Source of the DNA: Clostridia bacterium
Lineage (GTDB): Bacteria > Bacillota > Clostridia > Christensenellales > Aristaeellaceae
NCBI GenBank assembly: GCA_017552535.1
Contig: JAFZPV010000030.1
Span: 1-61,362, forward strand
Length of the DNA: 61,362 bases
Direction: 5' to 3'
Position 1 is the stretch's first letter. Every line of letters starts with the position of its first letter. Positions 33,949 to 42,744 of the stretch are shown here, one piece after another. The translations under genes and the position numbers were made by a program. The notes under the pieces were generated by a model. That model had not been told where the DNA came from. It did no database searches and saw only the letters and a list, made by a program, of their open reading frames with translations.

Positions 33949-34890
33949 TCAGAACAGGGACTCGTCCGTCATCATCTTGCTGACCTTGTTGGAGGTGAGC
34001 AGCAGGATGAGGTTCACCACGGACTTGAACAGGCCCACAGCCGTGGCGTAGGAGTAGCGGGCGTTATCGAAGCCCGTGCGCATGATGTAGGTGTCCAGAA
34101 TGTCGCTGGCGTTGCGGTTCAGGGCGTTTCCGAAGGCGTACACCTGGTCAAAGCCGTCGCCGCCGCTCATCACCTTGCCGCATTCCAGTATGAACAGAAT
34201 GACGAAGGTGGGCCGCAGGTGCGGCCAGGTGATGTAGCGGAACTTTGCCCATCTGCGGCCGCCGTCGATGGCCAGCGCCTCGTACAGGCCCTGGTCGATG
34301 TTGCAGATCACGCCGAGGTAGATGATGGAGCTCCAGCCGATGCTTTTCCAGATGGAGGTCAGGATGATCATGGGGCGGAAGTATTTGTCTTCCGCCAGAA
34401 AATTGATGGAGCCCTCGATGAGGCCCAGCTTTTGCATGAATACGTTCAGCGCGCCGCCCGAGGGATTGAGCAGGTTGTAAAAGATACCGTAGGCGATGGA
34501 CCAGCCGATAAAATGCGGCAGGTACGACAGCGTCTGAACGGTCTTCATGAATTTGGGAGAGCGCAGCTCGTTCAGTAGCACCGCCAGCAGGATGGGCGGC
34601 CACATGCAGAAAACGAGCTTGAGAAAAGCGAGGTATACGGTGTTTGCGATCACGCGCCAGCAGGATTCGGTGGAGAAAAAGTCCTTGAAGTGGACCAGGC
34701 CGATCCATTTGCTGGCGCGGATGCCGGTAAAGATGTCGTAGTTCTTGAAGGCGATCTGTATGCCGTACATGGGAAAATACGAAATAAAGATCACGATGAT
34801 GATCGCGGGCCACACCATCGCCTGCAGCGTGATCTGCGACCAGATATCGTGCCCCGCAACCACGGAGTTGGGCTTGCTCTTTCGTTGCAT
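33949..34890 (-). CDS. Sugar ABC transporter permease (LplB type)
   Basis: The 313-residue protein has six predicted transmembrane segments, IVIFISYFPMYGIQIAFKNY, and an EAA-like loop GLYEALAIDGGRRWAKFRYI. This is the first gene of the nine-gene leftward operon and sits directly behind the promoter at 34935-34964. GAGGAAAAAGCC precedes the ATG. No ATPase gene is present in the operon. Confidence 0.92.
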   Translation of the reverse strand: MQRKSKPNSVVAGHDIWSQITLQAMVWPAIIIVIFISYFPMYGIQIAFKNYDIFTGIRASKWIGLVHFKDFFSTESCWRVIANTVYLAFLKLVFCMWPPILLAVLLNELRSPKFMKTVQTLSYLPHFIGWSIAYGIFYNLLNPSGGALNVFMQKLGLIEGSINFLAEDKYFRPMIILTSIWKSIGWSSIIYLGVICNIDQGLYEALAIDGGRRWAKFRYITWPHLRPTFVILFILECGKVMSGGDGFDQVYAFGNALNRNASDILDTYIMRTGFDNARYSYATAVGLFKSVVNLILLLTSNKVSKMMTDESLF

Positions 34891-34934
34891 GGCTTTTTCC
34901 TCGCACCATCCGATTTGGGAACCGTACGAAAAAC

Positions 34935-34964
34935 ATTATAGCCGTCCGGAGCCGGCCTGTCAAT
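34935..34964 (-). promoter_or_regulatory. Strong promoter of the nine-gene leftward operon
   Basis: On the minus strand TTGACA (34964-34959), spacer of about 17-18 bp, TATAAT (34940-34935). Sequence around 34991-35040 is AT-rich without a gene. Confidence 0.85.
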
Positions 34965-35068
34965 CGTTGCTGTACGCTTATCAGGCCTTGTGCTATATAC
35001 CGGACGGCAAATTCAACGAAAAGAAAACAAACACTTCACGATTGGGCCAAAGCCCGGCGCCGGCTTTC

Positions 35069-35551
35069 TCAGCCGATGCGTTTTTGGATGGTCAGCTCGT
35101 TCCGCCCGTCTGTGTAGGCGTAATCGACCGCGTCCATCGTCTGCTTCACCAGGTAAATGCCCAGGCCGCCGATGGCCCTTTCCTGCGCCGGAAGGGACAC
35201 ATTGGGGTCCGGCTTGGCCAGCGGGTCAAAAGGCGCGCCGGAATCGACAAACGTGACCGAGGCCATCTTTACTTCGGGATCGACGGCCACGCGCACCGTG
35301 GCCTGCCCGGCACCCGGGGCGTAGGCGTACTGGGCGATGTTGGCAAACAGCTCGTCTATCGCCATATCGATCTGGATCTGCGCCTTCATCGGGCAGCCGG
35401 CTTCCTCCAGTACGGCGTTCACAAAGTCCGTGACCGCCGGTATGTTTTCCACTTTGGCTTCGCAGGTCATTTCCCGCACGGTGCCGCCGGGAGCAGAAAC
35501 GCCCGCATCCGTCCCGCCCAGGTCGAACGGGGCAGACAGCATCCGCTTCAT
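35069..35551 (-). CDS. Anti-sigma factor serine kinase (RsbW/SpoIIAB-like)
   Basis: The 160-residue GHKL ATPase has the N-box DELFANIAQYAY, G1 box VDSGAPFDP and G2 box GGLGIYLVKQTMD. Such kinases hold a sigma factor or other partner and are released by binding an unphosphorylated STAS antagonist, which they can phosphorylate. ATG 35551 follows GGGAGGTGAAGAAAAGC. An upstream ATG at 35650 in frame has a poorly spaced GGCGGGG. The matching antagonist is the next gene upstream, but no sigma factor gene is nearby. Confidence 0.85.
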   Translation of the reverse strand: MKRMLSAPFDLGGTDAGVSAPGGTVREMTCEAKVENIPAVTDFVNAVLEEAGCPMKAQIQIDMAIDELFANIAQYAYAPGAGQATVRVAVDPEVKMASVTFVDSGAPFDPLAKPDPNVSLPAQERAIGGLGIYLVKQTMDAVDYAYTDGRNELTIQKRIG

Positions 35552-35707
35552 GCTTTTCTTCACCTCCCTGTTGATCGGTAGGCTTCTGCACCGTCCGGAC
35601 ACCGTAAAGCACCAAAGTGCCTTTCCGGCGCGGGCGGTGATCGTTTTCATGTCCCCGCCTGCCCAAAGCGCCTTGGGGCACTCTCGGCGGCAGAGGAGCG
35701 GCGGCTT

Positions 35708-36004
35708 TTATTCGATGGTCAGAATATCCGCAAAACCCGTGATCTCGAACACTTCACGAACGATGTCGTTGATGTTGGTCACCTTCATGCCGCCCTTGGC
35801 CAGCATGGCCTTGTGGGAGGAGAGCAGCACGCGCAGTCCGGCGGAAGAGATGTACTCCAGCTTGGCAAAGTCGAACACCAGGCTGTCCGCTTCCTGCAGT
35901 ACGTCCTTGAGCTCGGCCTCCAGCATGGGCGAGGTGGCGGTGTCCAGGCGGCCCTCCAGGGCGATGATGACTTCGTTTCCGTTCTTGGTCTTGTTGATCG
36001 TCAT
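35708..36004 (-). CDS. Anti-sigma factor antagonist (STAS domain, RsbV/SpoIIAA-like)
   Basis: The 98-residue STAS protein contains VIIALEGRLDTATSPMLEAE, then FAKLEYISSAGLRVLLSS with the phosphorylatable serine (Ser53/54) before AGL. Unphosphorylated, it would bind the kinase encoded downstream and free its target. GCAGGAGG precedes ATG 36004, favouring it over the ATG at 36031. The 156-nt gap to the kinase gene contains only weak hairpins. Confidence 0.9.
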   Translation of the reverse strand: MTINKTKNGNEVIIALEGRLDTATSPMLEAELKDVLQEADSLVFDFAKLEYISSAGLRVLLSSHKAMLAKGGMKVTNINDIVREVFEITGFADILTIE

Positions 36005-36061
36005 ATTTTTATCCTCCTGCATGCCGTGCATGCGTGTTATCGTATTCGGGACAGGCGCGCT

Positions 36062-36616
36062 TTACCAGTGCAGGCGCGCCGAGGGGCATTTGCGGGCGAT
36101 GAAGGCTTTGAAGCCCGCTTCGTCGTCCGGCGCGAAAGCGCCCTTGCGCAAAATCAGCACCTGCTGCGCTCTGGTCTTCAGATGGTACAGGTTCTGGCTT
36201 TCCATGCAGGTCTTCACGTCTTCATAACGGAACTCAAGCGTGGCGCCGCTGGCCGCGTTATTGAGAACGATTTTTTCATCCGTAAAGCGCGTGGTGAGGA
36301 CCGCCTCTTTTCCGCAGCCCTCCCTGGTCCTTTTCAAAAGGGTGCGCGCGTTGTAGCCGGGCAGCCAGAAATACAGGATCGCCAACAGCGCCGCCATCAC
36401 GCACGCAGCCCCGATCAGCGTCCAATCCGTCCGGGACGAAGGAAACATAAGACCCAGCAGCGCGAGCGCCAAAGCGCACACGGGCAGCACCGTGGCTTCC
36501 GCCTTTGAGCGGAACATCTGCCGGCGGAAAAACTCCTTGTAGTCGGCCTCTGTCGGCGTGAAGCGGTTTATGTATACTGTGTTTTCAGCGTTTTCCGCCT
36601 GCAGGTTTTCGGTCAT
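36062..36616 (-). CDS. YcxB-like membrane protein
   Basis: The 184-residue protein has an N-terminal cytoplasmic segment (INRFTPTEADYKEFFRRQM), two adjacent transmembrane helices (VLPVCALALALLGLMF and LIGAACVMAALLAILYFW) and a C-terminal PH-like domain (TRFTDEKIVLNNAASGATLE, YEDVKTCMESQNLYHL). This layout matches YcxB/DUF-type bacterial PH proteins of unknown function. AAAGG upstream supports ATG 36616. It is likely co-transcribed with the secreted protein and uridine kinase upstream. Confidence 0.78.
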   Translation of the reverse strand: MTENLQAENAENTVYINRFTPTEADYKEFFRRQMFRSKAEATVLPVCALALALLGLMFPSSRTDWTLIGAACVMAALLAILYFWLPGYNARTLLKRTREGCGKEAVLTTRFTDEKIVLNNAASGATLEFRYEDVKTCMESQNLYHLKTRAQQVLILRKGAFAPDDEAGFKAFIARKCPSARLHW

Positions 36617-36638
36617 ATGCAAAAATGCCTTTCGTTTG

Positions 36639-37115
36639 TCATTCCGGGATGAACACCCGGGAGATGCGGGCCCCGAAGGGAGATGAGCTATCCGGCACCA
36701 GATACACGTCCAGGCACAGGTCGAACTCGAAGCCGTCGCCGTAATCGCGGTATACGCTCACGCTCAGCTTGATCTCCCCCGTGCCGCAGTCTATGGCGCT
36801 GTCAACCTCCGCGCGGCTCGCCAGAATCTCTTCCGGTTCCTCCGGCGGGGGCTCGTATTCCCCGTACGCGAACAGAAGCGCGTAGATCTCTTCGTCCGTT
36901 TCGGGCGCCTCTTCGAACACCGTACGGTAGGCCTTCACGGCCTGGCTGGCCAATAAAGCGTCCGGCGCTTCGTCAAAGGCGGATATCTCCGTGCACATGC
37001 ACAGGATCTCCACCAGCGGCACCGCGCTTTCGGACAGCGCCCCGGCCAGATCTGTCTCGGCATGCGCGCCGAAAGCCAAACCAAGGCACATCAGCAGGAC
37101 CGCAAGCCTTTTCAC
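36639..37115 (-). CDS. Small secreted protein of unknown function
   Basis: The 158-residue protein has a signal peptide (MKRLAVLLMCLGLAFGAHAE) and an acidic mature part with two close cysteines (ILCMCTEIS) and two further single ones that could form disulfides. The C-terminus is a predicted beta domain (EIKLSVSVYRDYGDGFEFDL). No family is recognised. Its start overlaps the stop of the uridine kinase gene by 4 nt, so the genes are translationally coupled. Confidence 0.75.
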   Translation of the reverse strand: MKRLAVLLMCLGLAFGAHAETDLAGALSESAVPLVEILCMCTEISAFDEAPDALLASQAVKAYRTVFEEAPETDEEIYALLFAYGEYEPPPEEPEEILASRAEVDSAIDCGTGEIKLSVSVYRDYGDGFEFDLCLDVYLVPDSSSPFGARISRVFIPE

Positions 37116-38746
37116 TTTTCATCCTCCCGGTAGAAGCAGCTGCCGCCGATGAATTCCCTCAGCAGGGAATTGAGCGGGATCTCGTCCTCCACGTCGGCGG
37201 ACTGGATATAGTTCAAAAACTTCACCAGCCGGCGGGCCTGGGCGTAATCCGGATTCTCGGGCGGAATCCGGCACAGCGGGCCGTAGATGTATTTCTTCAT
37301 CACCGCCAGCTCGTACACCAGCGAGGAGTTGATCATCACGTCCGCCTTTTCCTGATATGGGAAGATGTACCTGTCTTCGCCGCGGCGCACGCTGGGCCAC
37401 ATGTCCAGCGTCTTTTCCACGGGCGTACCGCGGAAGGCGCTGTCCCGCACCAGGCGGCGGATGAGCCGCGCGTCGGTGGTGCGGATGCGGTTGTGGTCGT
37501 CCAGGTTCAGGTTGATCAGGGCGCTGATATAGATCTTGAACTTCTGGGCCGCGGGTATGCTGCCGGTCAGCTTGTCGTTTAGGCCGTGTATGCCCTCGAT
37601 CAGGATGGGCGCGCCCGGCTCCACGCGCAGGCGGTGGGTCGCTTTCGCGCGCTTCTGGGTGACGAAGTCGAAGGTGGGCACCTCCACCTCTTCGCCCTTC
37701 AGGATGCGCTTTAACTGCCGGTTGATCAGGGGCGTATCCAGCGCCTCCACGCACTCCAGGTCCGGCTTTCCGTCATCGTCCAGGGGCACCTTGTCCCGGT
37801 CCAGATAATAGTCGTCCAGCGAGAGCTTCACGGGGCGGGCGCCCAGCACGCGCAGGGCGATGAACAGGCGGTTGCAGAAGGTGGTCTTTCCGCTGGAGGA
37901 GGGCCCGGCGATGAGCACCAGGCGCGCGCCTTTTTCCATGATCCGGCGGGCGATGCTGTTGATCTTCATGTCCACCAGGGCCTCGTTCACCCGGATGAAC
38001 TCGCGTATCTCCCCGCTGCGGGTGAGGCGGTTTAAGTCCGGGGCGTTCTCCACGCCCAGGATGCGCTGCCAGGCGTTGCTCTCGCGGAAGGTCTCCAAAA
38101 GCTTTTTCGTGGGCGCCAGGGGCGCGGGCACATCCGGAGAAGCGGGATCGGGCAGTCTCAGCACGAAGCCGCCCTGGGTGGAGCTCAGGGCAAATACGCC
38201 CACACGGGAGGTGTCCGGCGCCATCACGCCGTAGAAGTAGTCCTTCATGCCCCCGCACTCGTACAGGGGGAAGGTAGCCTTTTCGCGCCAGGCCAGCAGC
38301 TCGGCCTTGTCGTTCTGACCCTTTGCCCGGTAATACTCGATGGCCTCCCGGTCGTTCACCTCGGTGCGCACAAAGGGCAGGGCAAGGGCGCACACGCGCT
38401 TCATTTCGTCTTCCAGGCGCTTTACCGCCTTTGGGCCGAAGCGAGCGTTCAGCACGCTCACCAGCAGGCCCCTGCCAATGGAATTCTCCACCCGCAGGCG
38501 CAGGCCGGGATAAATGTCCGAAGCCGCCAGAAGCATCACGAAGCGCAGCGTGCGCTCGTACACGCGCCGGCCTTCCTCGTCCTGATACGTCAGGGCGCGG
38601 GCGTCGCCTTTCGCGGTGTCGGAAAGGTCGCGGGGCTCGCCGCCCACGCACACCGCCAGCACGTCATGAAGCCTGAGCCGCCCGCAGGCGTCAAGCCAGC
38701 TTTCGCCCTTTTGGGTGGGATATTTTTTATCCTGATAAAACAGCAT
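37112..38746 (-). CDS. Uridine kinase-like nucleoside kinase with TGS domain
   Basis: The 544-residue protein starts with a TGS-like domain (QDKKYPTQKGESWLDACGRL) and a threonyl-tRNA-synthetase second-additional-domain-like part (~60-220), then a P-loop kinase: GPSSSGKTTF (281-290), LSLDDYYLDRDKVPLDDDG, PTFDFVTQKR and LIEGIHGLND. This Udk variant is common in Clostridia and Thermotogae. It would phosphorylate uridine/cytidine, although the real substrate of the TGS-fused group is not well established. The ATG follows GGAGG. Confidence 0.92.
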   Translation of the reverse strand: MLFYQDKKYPTQKGESWLDACGRLRLHDVLAVCVGGEPRDLSDTAKGDARALTYQDEEGRRVYERTLRFVMLLAASDIYPGLRLRVENSIGRGLLVSVLNARFGPKAVKRLEDEMKRVCALALPFVRTEVNDREAIEYYRAKGQNDKAELLAWREKATFPLYECGGMKDYFYGVMAPDTSRVGVFALSSTQGGFVLRLPDPASPDVPAPLAPTKKLLETFRESNAWQRILGVENAPDLNRLTRSGEIREFIRVNEALVDMKINSIARRIMEKGARLVLIAGPSSSGKTTFCNRLFIALRVLGARPVKLSLDDYYLDRDKVPLDDDGKPDLECVEALDTPLINRQLKRILKGEEVEVPTFDFVTQKRAKATHRLRVEPGAPILIEGIHGLNDKLTGSIPAAQKFKIYISALINLNLDDHNRIRTTDARLIRRLVRDSAFRGTPVEKTLDMWPSVRRGEDRYIFPYQEKADVMINSSLVYELAVMKKYIYGPLCRIPPENPDYAQARRLVKFLNYIQSADVEDEIPLNSLLREFIGGSCFYREDEK

Positions 38747-38763
38747 ATCTTCCTCCGCCTGTG

Positions 38764-39378
38764 TCAGACGCTTTGCGCCTCCGCGCTTCCGGCTTCCTTG
38801 ATGAGGGCGGACAGAAACTCCTCCATCCGCTGAAGCCTGTCTGCTGCCATCGCTTTCGCCTCGGCAGTAAACAGGTTTGCGCGGGCGAACGCCAGGTCGT
38901 TTTGCGCGGTCCGGTAAAAACTTTCGCCTTCCGGGGCGTATATGGGCTCCCCCGCCTCCACGCTGTACATCATCGCGCGCAGCACGCCCACCGCGCCGGT
39001 CATCTCCAGCTTGTCGGCGTCAAACAGGATGCGCGCCTCGAGGCCTGCCATACGGGCCATTTCCGGCGAGGAGTGGGCCGCGATCCATGCGCCCACGCGC
39101 GCGGCGAACCCAGCTTCAAAGCCCCGGCCCAGCAGGAAGGCTTCCGCCTTTTTTGCGCCCGCCTGCGCGTGGCTCACCCGCGCGTCGGCGATCTGCTCGG
39201 GCCGCCCGCAGTCGTGCAGGATGCAGGCGCACTCCAGGGCGTCCCTGTCCGCCTCCGGGTAGCTTTCGGCGATGCTCAGCGCGCTTAAGCGCACCCTAAG
39301 GATATGATCCCGCCCGTGGGAAGCGTCTTCCACGCAGGAAAACGCGTAGTCCATGATCGCCTGCCTGTCCCTGAGCAT
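38764..39378 (-). CDS. HD-domain phosphohydrolase
   Basis: The 204-residue protein has HGRDHILRV, ACILHDCGRP (the HD pair), and the later metal ligands WIAAHSSPE and LFDADKLEMTGAVG, matching YedJ/YpgQ-like HD hydrolases. These hydrolyse nucleotides or other phosphates with divalent metals. ATG 39378 follows GGGGAGAAG. It starts the leftward group that includes the uridine kinase, 17 nt away. Confidence 0.88.
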   Translation of the reverse strand: MLRDRQAIMDYAFSCVEDASHGRDHILRVRLSALSIAESYPEADRDALECACILHDCGRPEQIADARVSHAQAGAKKAEAFLLGRGFEAGFAARVGAWIAAHSSPEMARMAGLEARILFDADKLEMTGAVGVLRAMMYSVEAGEPIYAPEGESFYRTAQNDLAFARANLFTAEAKAMAADRLQRMEEFLSALIKEAGSAEAQSV

Positions 39379-39430
39379 CTTCTCTCCCCGCCAGCGGCGC
39401 AAGGTGCGCCGGGTATAAATTTCCGTATAC

Positions 39431-39459
39431 ATTATATATGATTCCTTGCTTTTGCGCAA
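39431..39459 (-). promoter_or_regulatory. Promoter of the HD hydrolase group
   Basis: On the minus strand TTGCGC (39459-39454), 17-bp spacer, TATAAT (39436-39431). It is divergent from the surface-protein promoter. Confidence 0.68.
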
Positions 39460-39474
39460 GCCCCCAGATTTTGA

Positions 39475-39503
39475 GTGACAAGGAAACCGTTTTATGTTAT
39501 ACT
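39475..39503 (+). promoter_or_regulatory. Promoter of the large surface protein gene
   Basis: GTGACA (39475-39480), 17-bp spacer, TATACT (39498-39503). Confidence 0.68.
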
Positions 39504-39560
39504 GTATTTAATGATTTATGTACCATATTCTCACTCAGACGGGAAAAGGAGGCAACGTTC

Positions 39561-42500
39561 ATGACGTTCAAACGTTTCATCGCGGTCGCGCTGGCAGTTT
39601 TGCTGCTGCTGGGCGCGCTGCCAGAGATACTACCTGAGGCGCTGGCTGCGCCTTCAGAGGACGGCTGCCCCAAATCATCCAGCGGCAAGCACAGCTGGTA
39701 CTCTAGACCCCGCAGCGCCTGGTGCGACTATGCGGGAGGCAATGTATGGATTTGCAGCTTTTGCAACAAGACGGTCTTTGAAGAGACCACGCCCGCGCTC
39801 GGGCACGACTGGCCCGCCTGGACGGTGACAAAGACAGCGACCTGCACGGAAAAGGGTTCGCGCACGCGCACCTGCAATCGCTGCCATAAGGTAGAGACGC
39901 AGGAGCTTGCCGTGCTTGGGCACTATTTCCCCAATCCCTGGAAGACCGTGAAAGAGCCCGCCTGTGAAGAAGCCGGCCAGGAAGTGAACTACTGCACACG
40001 CTGCAATTACGAGTGGCGACGCGAGCTGGAGGCTATAGGACACGACTGGGACGAGGGTGTAGTGACCAAAAAGCCCACCGCCTATGAAGAAGGCGAGAAG
40101 ACCTATACTTGCAAAAACGACTCCAGCCACACGAAGACCGAGCCGATCCCGGCTACGGAAGGTTTTACCAGTCAGACGGTAAAAATCGTCTGGGACGATA
40201 ATAACGATGAAGCGGGGCTGCGTCCATCGACTGTTGCGATGGAAATGACGCCGAGCACATCCTGGTCTGTCTACGAATCAACCGTCGTCAACCTGAGCGT
40301 CAGCAACAGTTGGACATATACGATCAGCGACTTGCCTGTTAAAGATAAAGAAGGAATCAAACTCGATTACGCGTGGACAGAGCATACGGACGATCTGCCG
40401 TCGTCCTATAAACTGATAAACACAGAAGAGACGGAAGAAGGGACGGTCTTTACCAATTGGTATGACAACTCAGCAGACCGTTCTCCCTCTCTCAAGCTCA
40501 GCGTTGCAGGGGATTACAAGCTCAGGCGCTATGATGTAGATAACTTCAGCGGAGCTGATGTCGATATCGGAATAGATGCATTAATAGATATACAGCTTAC
40601 AAACACAGGGAATATGCCTCTGTATACGAAGGGATGCATGAGATACGATGAGCTCGAAACGAAAAGCATCTGGCAATATACAGGTCATGACAGCAGTGAT
40701 CTGGTGCTGACGACAGGAAAAACTTACGAAGATAAAAATTCTTTTAATCTGCGCCATTCAAATGATTACTATGGCTCGAATATCGATCACACGACAGAGA
40801 CACCGGATGATCCTGACTATGAAGCCAAGGTATCCATTACGTTTTGGTACTATGGGTATGATCCGGCAGAAGTAATGGCCAATTCCGGATTGGACGGTAT
40901 CGAACCGCTCTGTCAGAGCAACGCATGCACTTTTACCGTTTACATTCCGAGAGAGAAAGCAGAAGCCCTGCCCACTTTGGACGCCGTCAAGTCCGTCGCA
41001 CACCTGCCGAAAGACGGCGAGTACTTCCACGAAGGCGAGCAGATCGACTGGAGCCTCACCGTGACCAACACCGGCGATGATGCCATCACGGACGTCGTTG
41101 TCGATGACAAGGGAACGACTGTGGGCGACTTTGAGAAGATCGATCCTGAAGAGACGCTGCCCTGCAGCGTGCCCGGCGAAACGGTCACGGAATACGAGGC
41201 CAAGGTCGTGGGCTACGTGACCAACTACGCCACCGCGACAGGCAAGGATGTGGACGGCGTTGAGCACTCCTGGCCGAGCAACACGGCTACCGCCCAGACC
41301 AAGAAGCTCACCGATGAAGACGATCCGCTGGGGCCGATCTACGGCGTAAAGGTCGCTGCGACCATCACGAAAGAGGAGACCCACGGTCCCTTGAACGGCG
41401 AATACTTCGCCCTGAACGAGACGATAGATTACACGATCAAGGTGAAGAACACGGGCGAAGTGGAACTGAAAAACGTCACGATCACCGATAGCCTGAACGG
41501 CGATACGCCCATCGGCACGCTGGACAGCCTCGCGCCGGGCGAAGAGAAGGAGTTCTCATACAGCTATATGGTGACGCAGGACGACATCGACCATCACTGG
41601 GTGGTGAACATGGCGCTGCTTTCCTACACCTTCGGCGACAACATCGGCGGCACGCCCAGAAGCAGCGAAAAGGTCCGCTCCAAGGCAGGCGAAGGCGACG
41701 GGCCTGTCGACCACTTTGACCCGGAGAAGCTGCCGGACGGGGACTGCTGCAGCCTGACGCTGGACGCGCTGGGCGATACCGAGGCGCAGTACACGCTGCA
41801 TACCTGCAATTATCATTTTACGACACTGACGGATGCCGAAGCATACGCGGCAGAAGGAAACTGGAACAAGGCTGTGGAGATATGGCTTTCGGAGATCTGG
41901 AGTCTGTATGATATATTGTATCAGGCAGGAGACTCGGAGGTCAAAGCCGCTGTAACGGAAGCTCGCGCTCTGTATAACGCATATGCAGAAAAATGCTTTG
42001 GGGTGGTAAATGCAGGAAACGCCAGCGCAATGCGAGCGGAAACAGAAAAGTTATACAACATGCTCCTGTCGACTACAAAGGACGAAAACCGCAAAAACCA
42101 GCTAATTGCTGAGCGGGACGCGATTCTTTGCGACATCGAAGATCACAGGGATGCAGTAGCAGGGGAAGCACTGGTCAAGATCCTCCGCCTGAAATGTGCC
42201 TGGCTGTGCTACTGCATCAGTACGATGCCGGAAAGGCTCCCAAGCAGTTTGGCAGGAGAATATGACATGCTGACTGCTGCGGATGTATACGACGTGAGCA
42301 GCCGGGAATTTGCCGCTACGCCTGGCAGCGATAGCGTGGTGACTGAGCGCTATGACGCACTCGCAGCCAAAGCGCTGAAAGATGTGCGCAGCATGCTGAC
42401 CGAGACCGGGTACGGCTCTCTGGACAAGATCTTCCTGAAGGGCCAGAGCTTCTGGCAGGCGGCGCTGGACGAGGAAGTGAAACCGATTTATCTTGATGCG

Positions 42501-42671
42501 GACGAGGTGCGCAAACAGGACATCGGCGCCTGGCGCGTGACGCTGGACAGCCTGCTGCCCGGGGAAAGAGCGCTGCTCGAACTCATGTATCCCGAAGCTC
42601 CTTATGTGACCGAAGAGCTGCTGATGGATCTGTACAAAGACGCGGCGCTGTTCACGGGCAGCATCCGGTAA
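39561..42671 (+). CDS. Large secreted surface protein with CxxC repeats, Cna_B-like and DUF11-like domains
   Basis: The 1036-residue protein has a signal peptide (MTFKRFIAVALAVLLLLGAL). Three cysteine repeats of the form CxxC...A/E-x-GH follow (WICSFCNKTVFEETTPALGH; RTCNRCHKVETQELAVLGH; YCTRCNYEWRRELEAIGH), common on clostridial surface proteins. Then comes a Cna_B-like domain ending in VFTNWYDNS, an unknown beta region, two DUF11-type repeats (WSLTVTNTGDDAITDVVVDD; YTIKVKNTGEVELKNVTITD) and a long C-terminal helical domain (about 750-1030). There is no sortase motif or TM anchor at the C-terminus. Base composition drops in 40150-40960 and 41810-42380, suggesting a mosaic. AAGGAGG supports ATG 39561. 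Confidence 0.82.
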   Translation: MTFKRFIAVALAVLLLLGALPEILPEALAAPSEDGCPKSSSGKHSWYSRPRSAWCDYAGGNVWICSFCNKTVFEETTPALGHDWPAWTVTKTATCTEKGSRTRTCNRCHKVETQELAVLGHYFPNPWKTVKEPACEEAGQEVNYCTRCNYEWRRELEAIGHDWDEGVVTKKPTAYEEGEKTYTCKNDSSHTKTEPIPATEGFTSQTVKIVWDDNNDEAGLRPSTVAMEMTPSTSWSVYESTVVNLSVSNSWTYTISDLPVKDKEGIKLDYAWTEHTDDLPSSYKLINTEETEEGTVFTNWYDNSADRSPSLKLSVAGDYKLRRYDVDNFSGADVDIGIDALIDIQLTNTGNMPLYTKGCMRYDELETKSIWQYTGHDSSDLVLTTGKTYEDKNSFNLRHSNDYYGSNIDHTTETPDDPDYEAKVSITFWYYGYDPAEVMANSGLDGIEPLCQSNACTFTVYIPREKAEALPTLDAVKSVAHLPKDGEYFHEGEQIDWSLTVTNTGDDAITDVVVDDKGTTVGDFEKIDPEETLPCSVPGETVTEYEAKVVGYVTNYATATGKDVDGVEHSWPSNTATAQTKKLTDEDDPLGPIYGVKVAATITKEETHGPLNGEYFALNETIDYTIKVKNTGEVELKNVTITDSLNGDTPIGTLDSLAPGEEKEFSYSYMVTQDDIDHHWVVNMALLSYTFGDNIGGTPRSSEKVRSKAGEGDGPVDHFDPEKLPDGDCCSLTLDALGDTEAQYTLHTCNYHFTTLTDAEAYAAEGNWNKAVEIWLSEIWSLYDILYQAGDSEVKAAVTEARALYNAYAEKCFGVVNAGNASAMRAETEKLYNMLLSTTKDENRKNQLIAERDAILCDIEDHRDAVAGEALVKILRLKCAWLCYCISTMPERLPSSLAGEYDMLTAADVYDVSSREFAATPGSDSVVTERYDALAAKALKDVRSMLTETGYGSLDKIFLKGQSFWQAALDEEVKPIYLDADEVRKQDIGAWRVTLDSLLPGERALLELMYPEAPYVTEELLMDLYKDAALFTGSIR

Positions 42672-42709
42672 AACACCGGCGGACGGGCGCAGAAATTACG
42701 TCTTTTCCC

Positions 42710-42738
42710 TTGACAAGCCGCCTGCCGGGTGCTATGAT
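42710..42738 (+). promoter_or_regulatory. Promoter of the Trp T-box operon
   Basis: TTGACA (42710-42715), 17-bp spacer, TATGAT (42733-42738). Confidence 0.82.
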
Positions 42739-42744
42739 GTGCCT

